DNA of 64,000 nucleotides from Gentiana macrophylla (Eukaryota; Streptophyta; Magnoliopsida; Gentianales; Gentianaceae), in NCBI GenBank assembly GCA_026214975.1, contig CM047805.1:9510463-9574462 (forward strand), written 5' to 3'. The notes under the pieces were generated by a model that did no database searches, was not told where the DNA came from, and saw only the letters and a program-made list of their open reading frames with translations. Both the position numbers and the translations under genes were made by a program. Positions 23,525 to 36,868 of the stretch are shown here, in pieces. Each line of letters begins with the position of its first letter. Position 1 is the first letter of the stretch.

Positions 23525-24838
23525 GTTGAAATAGTGTCATAAATCCAGTCGGGTTGGACCGGATCAGACCGGGTCGGATCATTTCTACTATTTATTTATG
23601 TTTATACATATATTTAATGGCTTTTCTGTTATTATATATTTGTTCGTTTAATGGAACAATTATGATATTGTTATATGATAACGTCCCTAGTGTCAAACTG
23701 TGAAAGAGAAATCATAATAGTGATTATGGTTGATGAGATCTCGACTCACTTTGAAAGGTTTGATACTTCAATGTCCCTAGTCGTATGTACTATCAAACGG
23801 GACATTGATGGTACGATTAGACTAGCACATATTAGATGTCTTCTATCTTATTGAAGATATGGATAGATCTCGTCTATCAAAGTGTTGAGACACTTGGACT
23901 ATACGTGGACATGTATTAGAGAATGCGTGCATTAGACTGACCCACTTACTTTATTAAGTGTCACACTAGGTGGCGGTTGTATAATTATCCTGAGACCGGA
24001 GTCTTCATGACATCACGGTGTGGATTGTCATACTTTGACACTATTTAGGTTTCCCCTAGCCATAGGGCAATCATGCGGTAGTGATTCGGTGTGATATTGA
24101 AGCATGCGTAGGATTCATGTTGCTCGTCCGGAAATCGCGTATCCTGTGATTAGGAGTGAATATCCAAAAAAAGCCTTCTTATAAGGAATGTCACATTTTT
24201 CGAATCTTTAGAGGAAAGAAAGATTCCTAGACTATTATCTATCATGATGCATAATAGTCAGCTTCTTACTAACTATCATAATATTTTCCCTAGGGTAAGT
24301 CATGAATACCAATAGATTTAGTATCATGTAAAAAAAAAAACAAAAAAAAACACTTACCCGCCCACTTGGTGAAATGAAAAATATCCCGTTAAATCTCGGA
24401 CTTACCAAATGATAGGTGTATAGAGAGGGCTAATTATATAGCCCAAAGGAATTTCTGTTTCGCAAGTTAATTTGAGAGAGCATGATATCCAGATTATAAG
24501 ATACGGTCGTTGATGTTTGACACTCGACGCATTTAATCGTATGGATATTGTAAATGTTGATAGGATTCTATTTACACGGTAATCTGCTTTCACATGAAAG
24601 GTGGTAGTCATTGCATTTGACTCTTCCGATGATTGGGGGACACGGTGTGTTGCTAGACGCTATTCCGTGATCGTTAGGTATGAAGGGCATTTTCGTAATT
24701 GCACTTTGTGCCTACGGCCAACATATTCGGAAGCCTATTGGGTCACACACATAAGAACATCTAGCCAGATTAAAATGCAGTTATAGCGATAACCAAATAA
24801 GGAAAGTTTTATCTCGACTATAAAGTGTTATAGTGATA
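23525..24838 (+). repeat. E3: truncated third copy of the E-family LTR
   Basis: It starts tgttgaaatagtgtcataaa like E1 and E2 and is collinear with their LTRs to the ggaaagttttatctcgac..tataaagtgttatagt block. It then breaks off; the (TA)n, TATA and R/U5 parts are missing. From about 24200 to 24465 it has roughly 260 bp absent from E1 and E2, including two A-rich runs near 24330-24350, which is a further insertion of unknown type. Confidence 0.75.
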
Positions 24839-25136
24839 AACAAAGATTACGCTGGGAACACGCTTGCATGGTTTTCCGCTTTGATGAAGGTTACTTATGG
24901 GTATTTCACTCATTTACTGGGTTGGTTGTTAAGGCGGTTAGAGTTGGGTTCCCAAAGCAATAAATATCATCTGTAATTGCAAATAAACTGTAATCCTTGT
25001 TTGTCCGTGGAGTAGTCGGCATGTTGCTGAAAACCACGTTAAATCTGTGTTCTTCTTATTTCTATATTATTTACTTGTTAATTTTTTATCTTACTCACAA
25101 TCACCATCACTTCTTGATCAATCCGTCATAACAATG

Positions 25137-25300
25137 CTCAATGGTAACCGAGATGGGAACTTGTTTTTCAATTTACTTTGGAGTTTTTGGAAATCACGAT
25201 GCTCATGGGTCTTCAAAAGAAAAGACTTAAATATTTATAAGGTGAACGTCGACGCTCCTTCCTAAGGTATTTTTAGAGAGACTCTTGGTCTGTCTCTGTT
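25137..25300 (+). pseudogene. Possible LINE ORF2 C-terminal fragment
   Basis: The plus strand reads LLWSFWKSRCSWVFKRKDLN, which resembles the W-IWK-R--WVF segment after the reverse transcriptase of plant non-LTR retrotransposons. Only about 40 codons are readable. A chance match is possible. Confidence 0.3.
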
Positions 25301-25360
25301 CATCAATCTTATAATATTGTTTGGGAAACGTGTCTTCGATCTACAGACATTGGAGAAGCC

Positions 25361-25456
25361 TATTACGATACCTATGATGTATTCCGACAAATTATTGTAT
25401 TTAATTTGTAAGGTTAGTTTAGTAATTGTGTATAGATATGGAAGCTCTGAAATTGG

Positions 25457-25501
<45 letters not shown>

Positions 25502-25558
25502 AATATTGTATCCTATGATCGATGAATGATACAAAATACGATTCCCAAAATCTTTACA
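25361..25558 (+). repeat. 5' LTR of element G
   Basis: 198 bp including a (TA)n tract at 25459-25496 that the 3' LTR lacks (it has only tatatatat there), which accounts for most of the length difference. The PBS begins two bases after its end. Confidence 0.85.
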
Positions 25559-25570
25559 AGGTATCGGAGC

Positions 25571-26239
25571 CATTATCCTAACCACCGAAAAAATATTCTC
25601 GAACTCTGCAGTGAATCGAACATGGTCACTGATTTATGCCGAAACCGCCTAAGAATCAATATGGGTCAGTCTCCTTTGTGATAAAGACCTTGAACCCTAA
25701 AACCCTAATTCGTATGCAAGAGGGGCGTGTTTGGTTGTGTATTTTAGACCGAGCTCTCGAGTTATTTCTCTGTGAGTTGCCTACGTATCAAATAGTTGAA
25801 TTGGAATCAAGTCTTTCGTAGTTCCTGGGTGTTTATATAGGAGGCCTTTCACCCCTATTTCTTGCTCTGCAAGTATTATAATTCATTATTATTCCCTAAG
25901 GATATACACGCATTAATCCCTATGGTTTAGAGATAATTATGGACATATTTAATGTTAATATCACGATCATTAAGGCTAAAGATTCTTTCCTTAGCTACGC
26001 TCAATTATCCCACACGTGGAATAAAAGCCGGGTTGTTCTCGAGCGCGCCCCGCACTCAAATTTCAAGGCCACTATGGCCGAACTGGTAGTTCCTCCTCGC
26101 CAGACCCTCTCCGACCTGTGGTGGCTGGAGGAGGAACTTCTGCCGATATCCCACCTGGGGTAAGGGACCTGCCCTGAGGTATGTTTCTGGGGCACCTAGC
26201 CCTTCATGCCCTATACTTAGAGGGCTGATCATTTACTGC
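25571..26239. other. G leader region, possibly holding a foreign LTR-like piece
   Basis: Copia elements of this type usually start gag close to the PBS, but here about 670 bp intervene. The stretch contains accctaaaaccctaattc (25692-25709) and, on the minus strand, a TATA-like CCTATATAAACACC (about 25828-25841). These look like pieces of a promoter-bearing insertion in minus orientation. No TSD was identified and no coding region is supported. Confidence 0.35.
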
Positions 26240-26666
26240 ATGTCTTCCATGGATGACACGTGGAGCAGTTCGGGTCGGCTATCATCAGCTGCCATTGGAG
26301 AAGTAGAGAAGAAGCTTGATGCTTTCTTTCTGAGCACGAACTACAACCTTGGCCAATTAATTACCACCGTACAACTGAACAATGCTAATTATGATCAATG
26401 GGCATGCTTGATTCGCATGGCTTTACGTGCGAAATGAAAATATGGATTTCTTGAATGCGAAATCAAGAAACCAACAGAGGGAGAAAAATTGTAGGATTGC
26501 TATACCATTCATTCCATGTTATTCTCATGGATCATGAACACCATTGAGCCCTCTATTCGAGCCATGCTGTCATACTATGAAGATGCACAGGAATTGTGGA
26601 AAGCCTAGAATAGTCGGTTCTCAGTTGTTAATGGAACTCGAATTTGTCAATTGAAAGCATCCTTAG
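26240..26666 (+). pseudogene. Element G gag, N-terminal part
   Basis: The ORF MSSMDDTWSSS.. runs to LNNANYDQWACLIRMALRAK, the copia gag N-terminal motif (usually LNG-NYD-WA--IR-ALRA). A stop follows, after which the same protein continues (KYGFLECEIKKPTEG, then PSIRAMLSYYEDAQELW). E2 interrupts it at 26666. Gag forms the virus-like particle. Several stops make it non-functional. Confidence 0.75.
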
Positions 26667-28013
26667 TGTTGAAATAGTGTCCTAAACCCAATCGGGTTGG
26701 ACTGGATCCGACCGGGTGGGATCATTTCTACTATTTCTTTATGTTTATACATAGATTCAATGGCTTTTCTGTTGTCAAATATATGTTCTTTCAGAGAACC
26801 AATTATGAATTGTTATAATATAACGTTCTTAGTATTAAACTATGATAGAGAAACCATGATAGGCGATTATGGTTGATGAGATCACTAATCACTTTAATAA
26901 GTTTGATAACTAAAATGTCTCTAGGCTGATGTACTATTAAACAGGGCATTGAAGTATGAACAGACTAGCACGTATTAGATGTCTTCTGTCTTTAAGGGCA
27001 GGGATAGATCTTGTCTATCGACGTGTAGAGACACTTGGACTGTACGTGGACGTGTATTAAAGAATATGTACATTAGACTGACCCACTTACATTAAGTGTC
27101 GCACTATGTGGCAGTTGTGTAATTATCCTTTAGACCGGAGTCTTCATGGCATCACGGTGTGGATTGTCATGCTTTGACACTATTGAGGTTTCCCCAACCA
27201 CGGGCGATCACGCGGTAGTGATTGGGTGTGATAATCAAGCATCGCGGAGTATACATGTTTGGTCGTCTGGAATCGCGTGCACTTATCGGTAGGGGTGAAT
27301 ATCCGAAAGGGCCTTGTTATAAGGGATGTCTTACTCTCATGAATCTTTGCAAAGTGGGAGAAAATGAGTTACTTCGAGAGAGCATGATATCCAGATTATA
27401 AGATACGGTCGTTAATGTTTGACACTTGACAAACGACCATGGATATTATTACAACGATAGGATTGTAAGTTACACGGTAACTGTTTCACATGAAAGGTAG
27501 CAGTCATTGCATTTGACTCTTCCGACGATTGGGGGTCACGGTGTGTTGCTAGACGCTATCCCGTGATCTTTAGGCATGAAGATCATTTTCGTAATTTGCA
27601 CTTTGTGTCTACGGCCAACATATTCGGAAGCCTATCGGGTCACACACATATGAACATCTAGCCGGATTAAAATGTGGTTATAGATGATAACCAAATAAGG
27701 AAAGTTTTTCTCGATACTATAAATGTTATAGTGGTAAATTAATATTGTGGTATTTATTTATTATGAATAAATTAAATACAAGATATTAATTATGTTGATT
27801 AATTAAAGAATATTCCGGATGCCAAAATATTGGCTAAAGGTGGCGCAATTTTGAAGTGTATAAGATACACTTGGATTGTGTAATTTAATTAATGGTATTA
27901 CCATATATTAATATTAGATATTAATATTTATATATTTGCATTCATACGTGACTTGCACATATGATGTGCATGTGCGCATCTTGCAAGTAAAACATATATA
28001 TAGATTTACATTT

Positions 28014-28067
<54 letters not shown>

Positions 28068-28696
28068 ATATATACACATGTGTAAATTGATTTATGGTAA
28101 TAAGATAAATATAGTCAATATAAAATATTGACAGTATATTAGAAATATTTAATATAAGATATTGAATATTAATATCAAAAAAAAAGATATTGAATATTAA
28201 ATGAGATAAATATATAAAAGATATTTTCCTTATTTTATTAGAAAAATGTCTTCTTTCTCCTCAATCTACTAGGAAGCTAATCCCAATCAGATTGGGACAA
28301 CAGTTGGGGCGCACCATCTACTATATATATGTAGTGGGTGTCAAGCTCTTTTGTAAATCATAATTCCAAGAGCTAATAGTTCTTGTGAAAAATAGAGAGC
28401 TTATTAGGAGAGATTTTGAGAGAGAGAAAAAGTCGGTCTAGCAACCGAATTTTTCTGGTAGCAATCCATGATAGGATTCCGGCGGGCTGTTCGTGTGGAC
28501 TAGCGGTAGAGGCCGAACACTTGGGCGGCTCTATGCAGAACTACTCTCCTTAGACGGTCAAAGCGTCGATCTTTTAGATCAAGCAAGGTAACCACCGTAT
28601 TTAGCTTATTTGTTTATTGCTTCAACGAAGTCGATCTTGGGTCGATAGGAAATAAATTTTTGAATTCCGCTGCGTTCCCGCGTAGATTTCCTAACA
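26667..28696 (+). repeat. 5' LTR of E2
   Basis: 2030 bp, TGTTGAAATAG..TTTCCTAACA, with (TA)n at 28017-28058. A TATA-like palindrome ctactatatatatgtag lies at about 28316-28333, about 370 bp before the LTR end. Confidence 0.85.
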
Positions 28697-28709
28697 GTGG
28701 TATCGGAGC

Positions 28710-31700
28710 GAGCTTCGAGCTTAACCAATAAGCATGTTATTTTGCGTAGTTAATTTTATCGTTCTAATCACGTAATTAAAAGATGAAAGATTTTTTATTC
28801 GTAAAAACGATACACGAAATGAAAAAAAACGAGATCTGGTGGTGCTCGGCCGACTGGCGGCGGCGGTGGCGGTGGCGGCAGGGCAGCCTGCTGCCGGCGG
28901 CGATTGACCGGTCAATGCTGGCGGATCTCCTAAATTTTGTTTTGTGTATTTTGTGATTCAATATGGTTCGTAGTTGTGATTGGTAATTTCTCATTTGTTT
29001 AGTTGTGTCATATGGCTAACCAATGGTTCAAATAGTTTGGGTCATTGGGATGCCACATGGCACTAAAATAATATTGGTCTTTCCAAATTTTGATTTGGAA
29101 TAAAGCTAGCCATTTTTTAAATATTTGATTTATAAAAGGCGCAGCTGCAAGCCACTTCCAAAATTTTGATTTTGAAAAGTGGCTACCTTAAACCAAAATT
29201 ATTTGCCTTTCCAAATATTTGATTTGGAATGACTGCAGCTTTTCAAATATTTGATTTGTAAGAGGCTTATGCTTGTGCCACTTCCAAAATTTTGATTTTG
29301 GAAAGTGGCAAGGCCTAAACCAAATTTGGTTTAGGAAGATGCCTTTTGGTTTAGGAAACCAAAGGCATCCCTTTTGATTAGGAATCAAAAGGAAAGAAAA
29401 AAACGAGACCTAATTTTAATTTTGATTTATTTTTGGAATATTTCTAATTGATTTAAATTAAAATGAAAAATCGGTTTAAAATTAATCATTAATTTTATTT
29501 CGATTAAAATCATTTAATTAATTAAATGTTAATTAGTTAATTGATTGGATAAAATTATTTAATAGAATAAATGTTAATTGATTAATTAAGACGCAAATAA
29601 TTAAATTTTAATTTTATCTTTTTCATAAGATGTTATTGTATGGATTAGATGTAGTAGATATAATATGATTATATGGACCCCGATTGATCATGGACTCGAC
29701 CGATATGATAGATGTGATTGATTTAATTTTTCTGGTGGTTTGAAAATTGTCCTAGGTCGTTATGAAGAACGTGACCTAGTTTATTTTCTGCATTTATCCC
29801 ATTCCCGTTAGTTCCCCTGCAAAGCGGCGGGTGTATTTATTTTATTAGATAGAATTAAATGTAACAAGAATGGAGCGTAAGATGGAGACCAAAGAAAGAA
29901 AAATAAAGATCTCATTCGAGATGGCGATTAAAGATCCTATTGGGCGGTTGCAGCTTACCCTTAGATTGTGACCAGCGGGTTTCGCTGGGTTGTATTCAAA
30001 CCGCACTAGGAAAAGTCCATGATAATACCGGTTACTTTACGCATTTATCTATTTTGTGCTTGTATTTATTTTATATGATACGATACATGCATAACTAGGC
30101 ACGATCTAGATGAGTGTAGGATGTATGTCTATAGAAATAGATATACTTGATGAGACCGTAATTAAAATTAATTAAGTGGATTAATTTACATAGATACTTC
30201 CACCTCAAAAGAATCAAGTTGAAATTGCCTCCCCATATTATAATGACGGTGAAGAGCCCTTGTTCGGATCCAGCTCATCAGCCAAAGCAGGGGGTTGACC
30301 TACCTCGGGTATATCGTCATTATCGAGATATGATTATATGAGATCTCACGAATATTGGGGTATGACGTGACTAAGAATTCTCTCGCCACCACCAAAGCGC
30401 AGGTCGTTTGGATTTTAGAGGCAAGGGTTTGACTACTTCATAAGATGAAAATTGTCAAAGAGTTGACTAGTCAAACAACAAGAGTCGTATAAGATACGAT
30501 TGACAAAGGGGTTGTTGTCTACCTATTAGACTATTTTCGCCCACCACCCAAAGCGAAGTCGCGGTAGTTTAGTGGGATCTTGTCCACTAAAGAAATTAAT
30601 AATTCTTGAAAGTCAATAGAGAGTAGTTGACTAGTGGGAGCAAAATCATAAACCAAAAGACCATTTTTGATTTTATGTATATAAACAACAAAACTCTTTT
30701 TTATTTTCATTTTGTGTTGTAGTTTTAGCTAACTTTATATTTATGTTTTATTCTCGATTTGTAAAACCAAATTATGATCAAGTACCTTTTGAGAAACGTT
30801 CTCAAGTATGGTTAAGTAATTTTAATCCTTTTAAAATAAGCAATGACATGAGCGATCCCGTTATAGTAGTTAGAGACAAGGAGACTACATATTTGATGGA
30901 GTACTCCAAGACTTTAATTATTAATGAAAGCGGAAGCTCATGATATGATTAAATCATTTGAAATAAATTTCAACGAATTAGTCATATCTTGTATACGATC
31001 CAAGATGATCATTCTGTCATACGATGACAATTAATTCAAACGTTAGATAAGAATGACCACATCTAATTTTGGAAAGGTTGTTTTCAAAATTGTAAGATTT
31101 AAGAATAGACTTAATTCTATCATTGCTTAAAGGTTAATTAAATAGTCAATGTTTTTGAGTACGATTCAAAAGGTTAAATAAACTATTTAATAAACTTTAG
31201 ATTTTCTTTATGAAAGGAAATTAAAGACATAGCTCTTGTGGTCTTTCTTAAGTCTTATGAAGACTACACTAAGAAATATTTACAAGTGCTTAAAGGATTG
31301 AAAGGAAAGTTAGGGCATGTGCTTAAATAGAGAGCTTATCGAAGTCTCTATTCTAGGCAAGTGTGTTGAGATAAATCTATCTAAGTTCAAGTCAACTCTT
31401 AGATATATGATATCTTACGAGTGTGATTAAATTAGAAAGGTTAAATACAGATATGGAAGGTGAAGCAAACGTTGTAACACTTACTATACTGTGGATCTAG
31501 TAAACTGATAAGAGAACTAAATAAATGTTATTATGTTCCGGTTCTTATGAAGAACATACTTTCAGTTATTCATTAGGATTTAGTAGACATATTCAATTGT
31601 AAAGAATAAATTTTATTCTGATAAAGTTGGAAGGTCACTAAATCTAACATACTAAATTGATGTCACTATATAGTTGATATGTGTGATGAAATCTCAACTA

Positions 31701-34134
31701 AAAATTTGTATGGCTGTTATCCTTGATATTTGTAGTTGTTCTAGATGTCGACTCTCTGAAAGAGAAACGTATAATCAAATGTCATTTAGATGATGTCTAT
31801 ACCATGTGATTATGAATCATGTGGGTGATACGTATCTTATCTAAAGATGACTAAAATACTCTTTTATGAAAATGTTCTAAAATCTAGAAAAATTGTCTAA
31901 AGCCTAAACATACCGATGTTTGTTGGCTTATGACAATTAATGCCTCAAGTAATTGTTTATCTCTCTCTATGACTATTTTTAGAAATACTTGATTGTACTT
32001 ATTGAAGTACGACAATTTGGAAAACCCGAAAAAGTTCGAGCTAGTACGAATATGAGATTGATGAGCTACTTAGGAATTAATCTTCAATTGGATTGAAGCA
32101 ATTAATACCTAAAGGGTGTTTCAGAAGACGTCTGAAATAGAATCAGATTCTCCCTTGAAGGATACCATCTTTGGGATACACAATTAGATTGTGTTCCTAA
32201 AATGGAAACAACACTTTATATGATAAAGGTGTGACGCAAGCCATGCAAAGTATCCCTTACCCGTTTCGGGATAGTGCCCTTATACTTAACCGAGTTCTAA
32301 AGAATAAAGGTTGAATAAATTCCATATTAGATATGGAAAGGGATAATGTCGAATCTATCTTAACCGATGATTTGAAGTTGTCATAGGCAAAGTCAGAAAG
32401 GCTTGGAGCCTAGTACGACATATGCAACTTTGTGGAATGTCTTAGCAAGTACGCTGGATATTATTTACTTGTCCGTGGAGCAAAATGTTTGTCTCCAAAC
32501 ATGCTGTCTTCTAGAGGAGGTCTTTCTTCCAAAAGAAACAGTGGGAGTAAATAAGATCTCAAAAGAGTTTGAGAACCACAAAAATATATTCAACCATTGG
32601 AACATGAGCAGATGAGGCATAGCGATGAGGTGTAGAACACTGCTCAGTGCACACAAAAGTTCTGTAAGTCTGTGGATAACCTCAAGCCTGAAAAGGCTGC
32701 TGGTATGTTCATCTTGAAGAATGAATATCTCACGACTTATGAAAGAATGTTTGAAAGACAAGTTTGAGAAATATGGCCAGGAGCCATAATATCTGAATTA
32801 GATTCCATTAGCGACAACCAGGTTATGAACCTAGTTTGTTTACTTAGACGGAATGTCCCTGAAAGGCTAACATGGATAGTAATATGATTACCGTAAGGTA
32901 AGTTGATGGCTAAAGGGTTACGAGGCTAAAACCTTGTGATTACCTTTACGCTGCCAGCTATGCTCAATACAATTCAGGTAGTGCTTGTTGTAGCTACGTG
33001 TCATGACTATATGATAGTGTTGAAGACGTTGGGCAGACAGGTCGATGTTCATAGACGATAACATGATACGTGAGCCCATGAGATCCATTTATGGACTCAA
33101 ACAAGTTTCTCTAGACGATTTCTTTGTTTGATAATCAGAGGAGTTTGATTTAGTCAAAAGAAGGGATATGCCCCATGTGCAATATGGATAGTGAGAGTGT
33201 GTTACGATTTTTGAGTAAGGTATTGGATATCTCTCTCAAGAATTAATACCCTATGTCACAGTCAATTAATGTTTGGTAGTTCAAGGTCTTTGCGAAAGCA
33301 CTTGGATTAGCAGTTCTTATTTTTAGAAATAAGAATCTATACCGATAGATTTAACTGCTGTTAGATTATAGTTTACCTATATAGATGTGATGCTAAAAGA
33401 GTTTAGCATAGATCGCGACAAGGGATACTGCTAGCCGGTGTTCTCAAGATCTATCTATGTTAGGACATTAGTCCTAAAGATAAGGTGAAAGATGATGATG
33501 CTTATGAAGGTTTCCTTTGCTATTGTGATGGGAATCATCATAAGAGTAATGCCAGATGTTCATAGTCCATGAATAGTCATGAGCAAGTATGAAAGTAAAT
33601 CTGGTGAATGTCGAGAATGTCCTTAAACGAGTTAATGATGGTTTCCTAGTTTATCGAAACTTGGAATCGGATAAATATAGATATACAGACGTGTATCCTA
33701 AGTCTTATAAAGGTGAGTGGGAGCTACAGTCTGGGTTTGCAGTCACTTTGATTAGGTGATACAGTGAGCTGGAAATGTTCTTGGCTATGGGTCACTGTAA
33801 ATTCTACAACTAGGCCAAAACACAAGAATGCCTTGGAGGCTAAATGAGCAAAGACATGGATCTGAAGGTTCATTCCTGAACCTTGTGCGGTTCTTCCACC
33901 GCTTCAGATAGCTGATATAGTAAGTGGATTCATTGCTTGGAGCAAGGACCAGGGTCTCGTCAGAGATTCGTGTGTGTTGAGGCGGTTCCTTTGACTTGGT
34001 CATTTGGAACATGGTATAAAGATAATCTGAGTCCCCACGGATAGCGATCCGTTCATGGCTAGGGCGGGTTGCGAGTATTGCATGAGATTCTTGTGTTTCA
34101 ACTTGGTCTTGTGTGTGCGAGTGATTGGTTTTAG
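28710..34134 (+). pseudogene. E2 interior with decayed copia pol traces
   Basis: After the PBS comes a GC-rich leader (28845-28910, ggcggcggtggcgg). No ORF over 70 codons is convincing. Relic islands: around 32440-32600 the region equivalent to E1's KKVFVSDICLTEKCFF integrase tail, and at 33592-33780 VNVENVLKRVNDGFLVY followed by KGEWELQSGFAVTLI, which resemble the VKNILKYLRRTKD-FLVY and SQSGFVFTL parts of Tork-type RT and RNase H. E1 shares the same changes. Long A/T-rich stretches (29400-29640) correspond to 11210-11440. Nothing else is recognisable. Confidence 0.5.
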
Positions 34135-34148
34135 GCCAAGTGGGAGAT

Positions 34149-35467
34149 TGTTGAAATAGTGTCATAAACCCAATCGTGTTGGACCAGATCCGACCGGGTC
34201 GGATCATTTCTACTATTTCATTATGTTTATACATAGATTAAATGGCTTTTCTGTTGTCATATATATGTTCATTTAGAGAACCAATTATGAATTGTTATAT
34301 GATAACGTCCTTACTATTAAACTGTGATAGAGAAACCATGATAGGCGATTATGTTTGATGAGATCTCTAATCACTATAATAAGTTTGATACCTAAAAATG
34401 TCTCTAGGCTGAAGTACTATTAAACAAGGCATTTATAGTATGAACAGACTAGCATATATTAGATGTCTTCTATCTTTAAGGACAGGGATAGATCTCGTCT
34501 ATCGAAGTGTAGAGACACTTGGACTGTATGTGGACGTGTATTAAAGAATACGTACGTTAGACTGACCCACTTACATTAAGTGTCGCACTATGTGGCAGTT
34601 ATGTAATTATCCTTTAGACCGGAGTCTTCATGGCATCACGGTGTGGATTGTCATGCTTTGACACTATTGAGGTTTCCTCTAACCACGGGGCGATCATGCG
34701 GTAGTGATTGGGTGTGATACTGAAGCATGCGGAGTATACATGTTTGGTCGTCTGGGAATCGCGTACCCTATCAGTAGGGGTGAATATCCGAAAGAGCATT
34801 CTTATAAGGGATGTCTTACTTTCGGGAATCTTTGCAAAGTGGGAGTAAATGAGTTACTTCGAGAGAGCATGATATCCAGATTATAAGATACAGTCGTTAA
34901 TGTTTGACACTCGACAAACGACCATATGGATATTATTACAGCGATAGGATTGTAAGTTACACGATAACTGTTTCACATGAAAGGTAGTAGTCATTGCATT
35001 TGACTCTTCCGATGATTGGGGGTCACGGTGTGTTGCTAGACGCTATCCCGTGATCGTTAGGCATGAAGGGCATATTCGTAATTTGCACTTTGTGTCTACG
35101 GCCAACTTATTCGGAAGCCTATCGGGTCACACACATATGAACATCTAGCCGGATTAAAATGTGGTTATAGATGATAACCAAATAAGGAAACTTTATCTCG
35201 AGACTATAAAGGTTATAGTGGTAAATTAATATGGTGGTATTTATTTATTATGAATAAATTAAATACAAGATATTAATTATGTTGATTAATTAAAAAATAT
35301 TCCGGATGCCAAAATATTGGCTAAAGGTGGCACAATTTTGGAGTGTATACATTTGGATTGTGCAATTTAATTAATAGTATTACCATATATTAATATTAGA
35401 TATTAATATTTATATATTTGCATTCATACTTGACTTGCACATATGATGTGCATGTGCATCTTGCAAG

Positions 35468-35515
<48 letters not shown>

Positions 35516-35943
35516 TATGAAGCTAATCCCAATTAGATTGGGACAACAGTTGGGGCGCACCATCTACTATATATATGTAGTGGGTGTCAAGCTCTTTTGT
35601 AAATCATAATTCCATGAGCTAATAGTTCTTGTGAAAAAATAGAGAGTTTATTAGGAGAGATTTTGAGAGAGAGAAAAAGTCGGTCTACCAACCGAATTTT
35701 TCTGGTAGCAATCCATGATGGGATTCCGGCGGGCTGTTCGTGTGGTCTAGCGGTAGAGGCCGAACACTTGGGCGGCTCTATACAGAACTACTCTCCTTAG
35801 ACGGTCAATGCGTCGATCTTTTAGATCAAGCAAGGTAACCACCGTCTTTAGCTTATTTGTTTATTGCTTAAACGAAGTCGATCTTGGGTCGATAGAAGAT
35901 AAATTTTTGAATTCCGCTGCGTTCCCGCGTAGATTTCCTAACA
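34149..35943 (+). repeat. 3' LTR of E2, with a (TA)n-associated deletion
   Basis: Collinear with 26667-28696, but (TA)n at 35470-35515 runs directly into ctatgaagctaatccc. The ~235 bp that separate these points in the 5' LTR (28059-28270) are missing, which accounts for the 1795-bp length. Confidence 0.85.
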
Positions 35944-35948
35944 CTTAA

Positions 35949-36868
35949 CAGAGTGTAGACAGGGGAAGGGAGAAACGATCGCCTCGTATTTCAGCAGGAT
36001 GATCCGGATATGGGACGAATTGGCGGAATTAGTGGAGTTGCCAGCATATTCTTTCAAAGGTTGTATGTGTGAACTTGCTACCAAATTTCAACAAGTGCAG
36101 CTGGATGATCGTTTACACTAGTTTCTTAGCGGACAAGTTTTGACTTATGCTTCAGTCCGATCGCAATTGCTGGGACATGATCCGTTGCTGGCTTGGATTG
36201 TGCTTATCAGGCCCTCACCCAAAAAGAAAACTTGCGGGACGTCTCTGGTGGGACTCAGAACTTGGACACCGACGTGATGATGGCTTTCCACCTCTAGTCC
36301 GATGCCAAAAATTGCGGAAAGATGCCGGAGGATGCCGCAAAGACATGCTCATATAGTAATCGCGTAGGCCATGGCGAAGAGAGCTGTTTTCAATTACATG
36401 GTTACCCCGATTGGTGGGGTGATCGCCCTAGTGGAGTTCGATGTGGAGATCGTGGCAGTCGGGGCGGTGGAAGGGCTGCACCAGGTGGAAGAGGCCGCGT
36501 AAATCAGGCAAATTCGGCCCAGGAACAGGTACATGCTGGTAAGGCAAGTTCTTCCGGCTCGATTCAGCCCGCTGCAGGTTCAGCTCAATTTCAGTCGTTC
36601 GAACAGTCCGAGCTTGTGAACATTATCCCGGCTCAGTGTCAAGGCACATTAGATCTTTTAAATGTTTCTAAACCGCATGATAGTTTGACTGTTAAGTACA
36701 TGTGGATTATTGATACCGGGGCTTCACACCACGTGACGGGTAATCAAAATTTATTTGTTGACCCACGTGACGGGATGATTGATTTGTCCGGAAAATTATG
36801 GCTTATTAATGTTTTATATGTACTTAAATTAAATTTACTTGCTTTCAACATCTCAATTCTTGGATGAT
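35949..36868 (+). pseudogene. Element G gag C-terminus, zinc knuckle and protease start
   Basis: Resumes gag after E2 (shifted frames: ASYFSRMIRIWDELAEL, then FKGCMCELATKFQQ). The zinc knuckle at 36346-36387 reads CSYSNRVGHGEESC, so the second zinc-binding Cys is Ser. A Gly/Arg-rich RNA-binding-like stretch follows. WIIDTGASHHVTGNQNLF (about 36703-36757) is the copia aspartic protease active site (D-T/S-G-A). The longest open frame is 36322-36867. Confidence 0.85.

Larger units (their letters stand above)
23213..25133 (+). mobile_element. Element F: small copia-like (TRIM-like) element relic
   Basis: 5' LTR 23213-23460 (TGTTAGATCC...CGTCATAACA) is followed after 3 bp by TGGTATCAGAGC, a tRNA-iMet PBS. 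A partial second LTR at about 25040-25133 shares the end (tatttacttgttaatt..tcactt..ccgtcataaca). Between them only about 65 bp plus about 200 bp of F-like sequence flank a truncated E-family LTR. No coding region and no matching target duplication were found, so the right side may be rearranged. Confidence 0.55.
26667..35943 (+). mobile_element. Element E2: ~2-kb-LTR copia-like non-autonomous element nested in G gag
   Basis: 5' LTR 26667-28696, PBS TGGTATCGGAGC at 28698-28709, polypurine tract gccaagtgggagat ending at 34148, 3' LTR 34149-35943. Flanks are cttag (26662-26666) and cttaa (35944-35948), a 5-bp duplication with one change. G's gag reads on beyond both flanks. The 5.45-kb interior is collinear with E1 in reverse and has no long ORF. 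Confidence 0.9.

Noticed and set aside
25692..25709. Telomere-like accctaaaaccctaa
   Set aside because: Only two imperfect units; not a telomeric or interstitial array.
28500..28570. tRNA-like GC-rich stretch in the E LTR (tagcggtagaggccg..)
   Set aside because: No cloverleaf or TTC arm could be formed; it is conserved simply because it is LTR R/U5 sequence.
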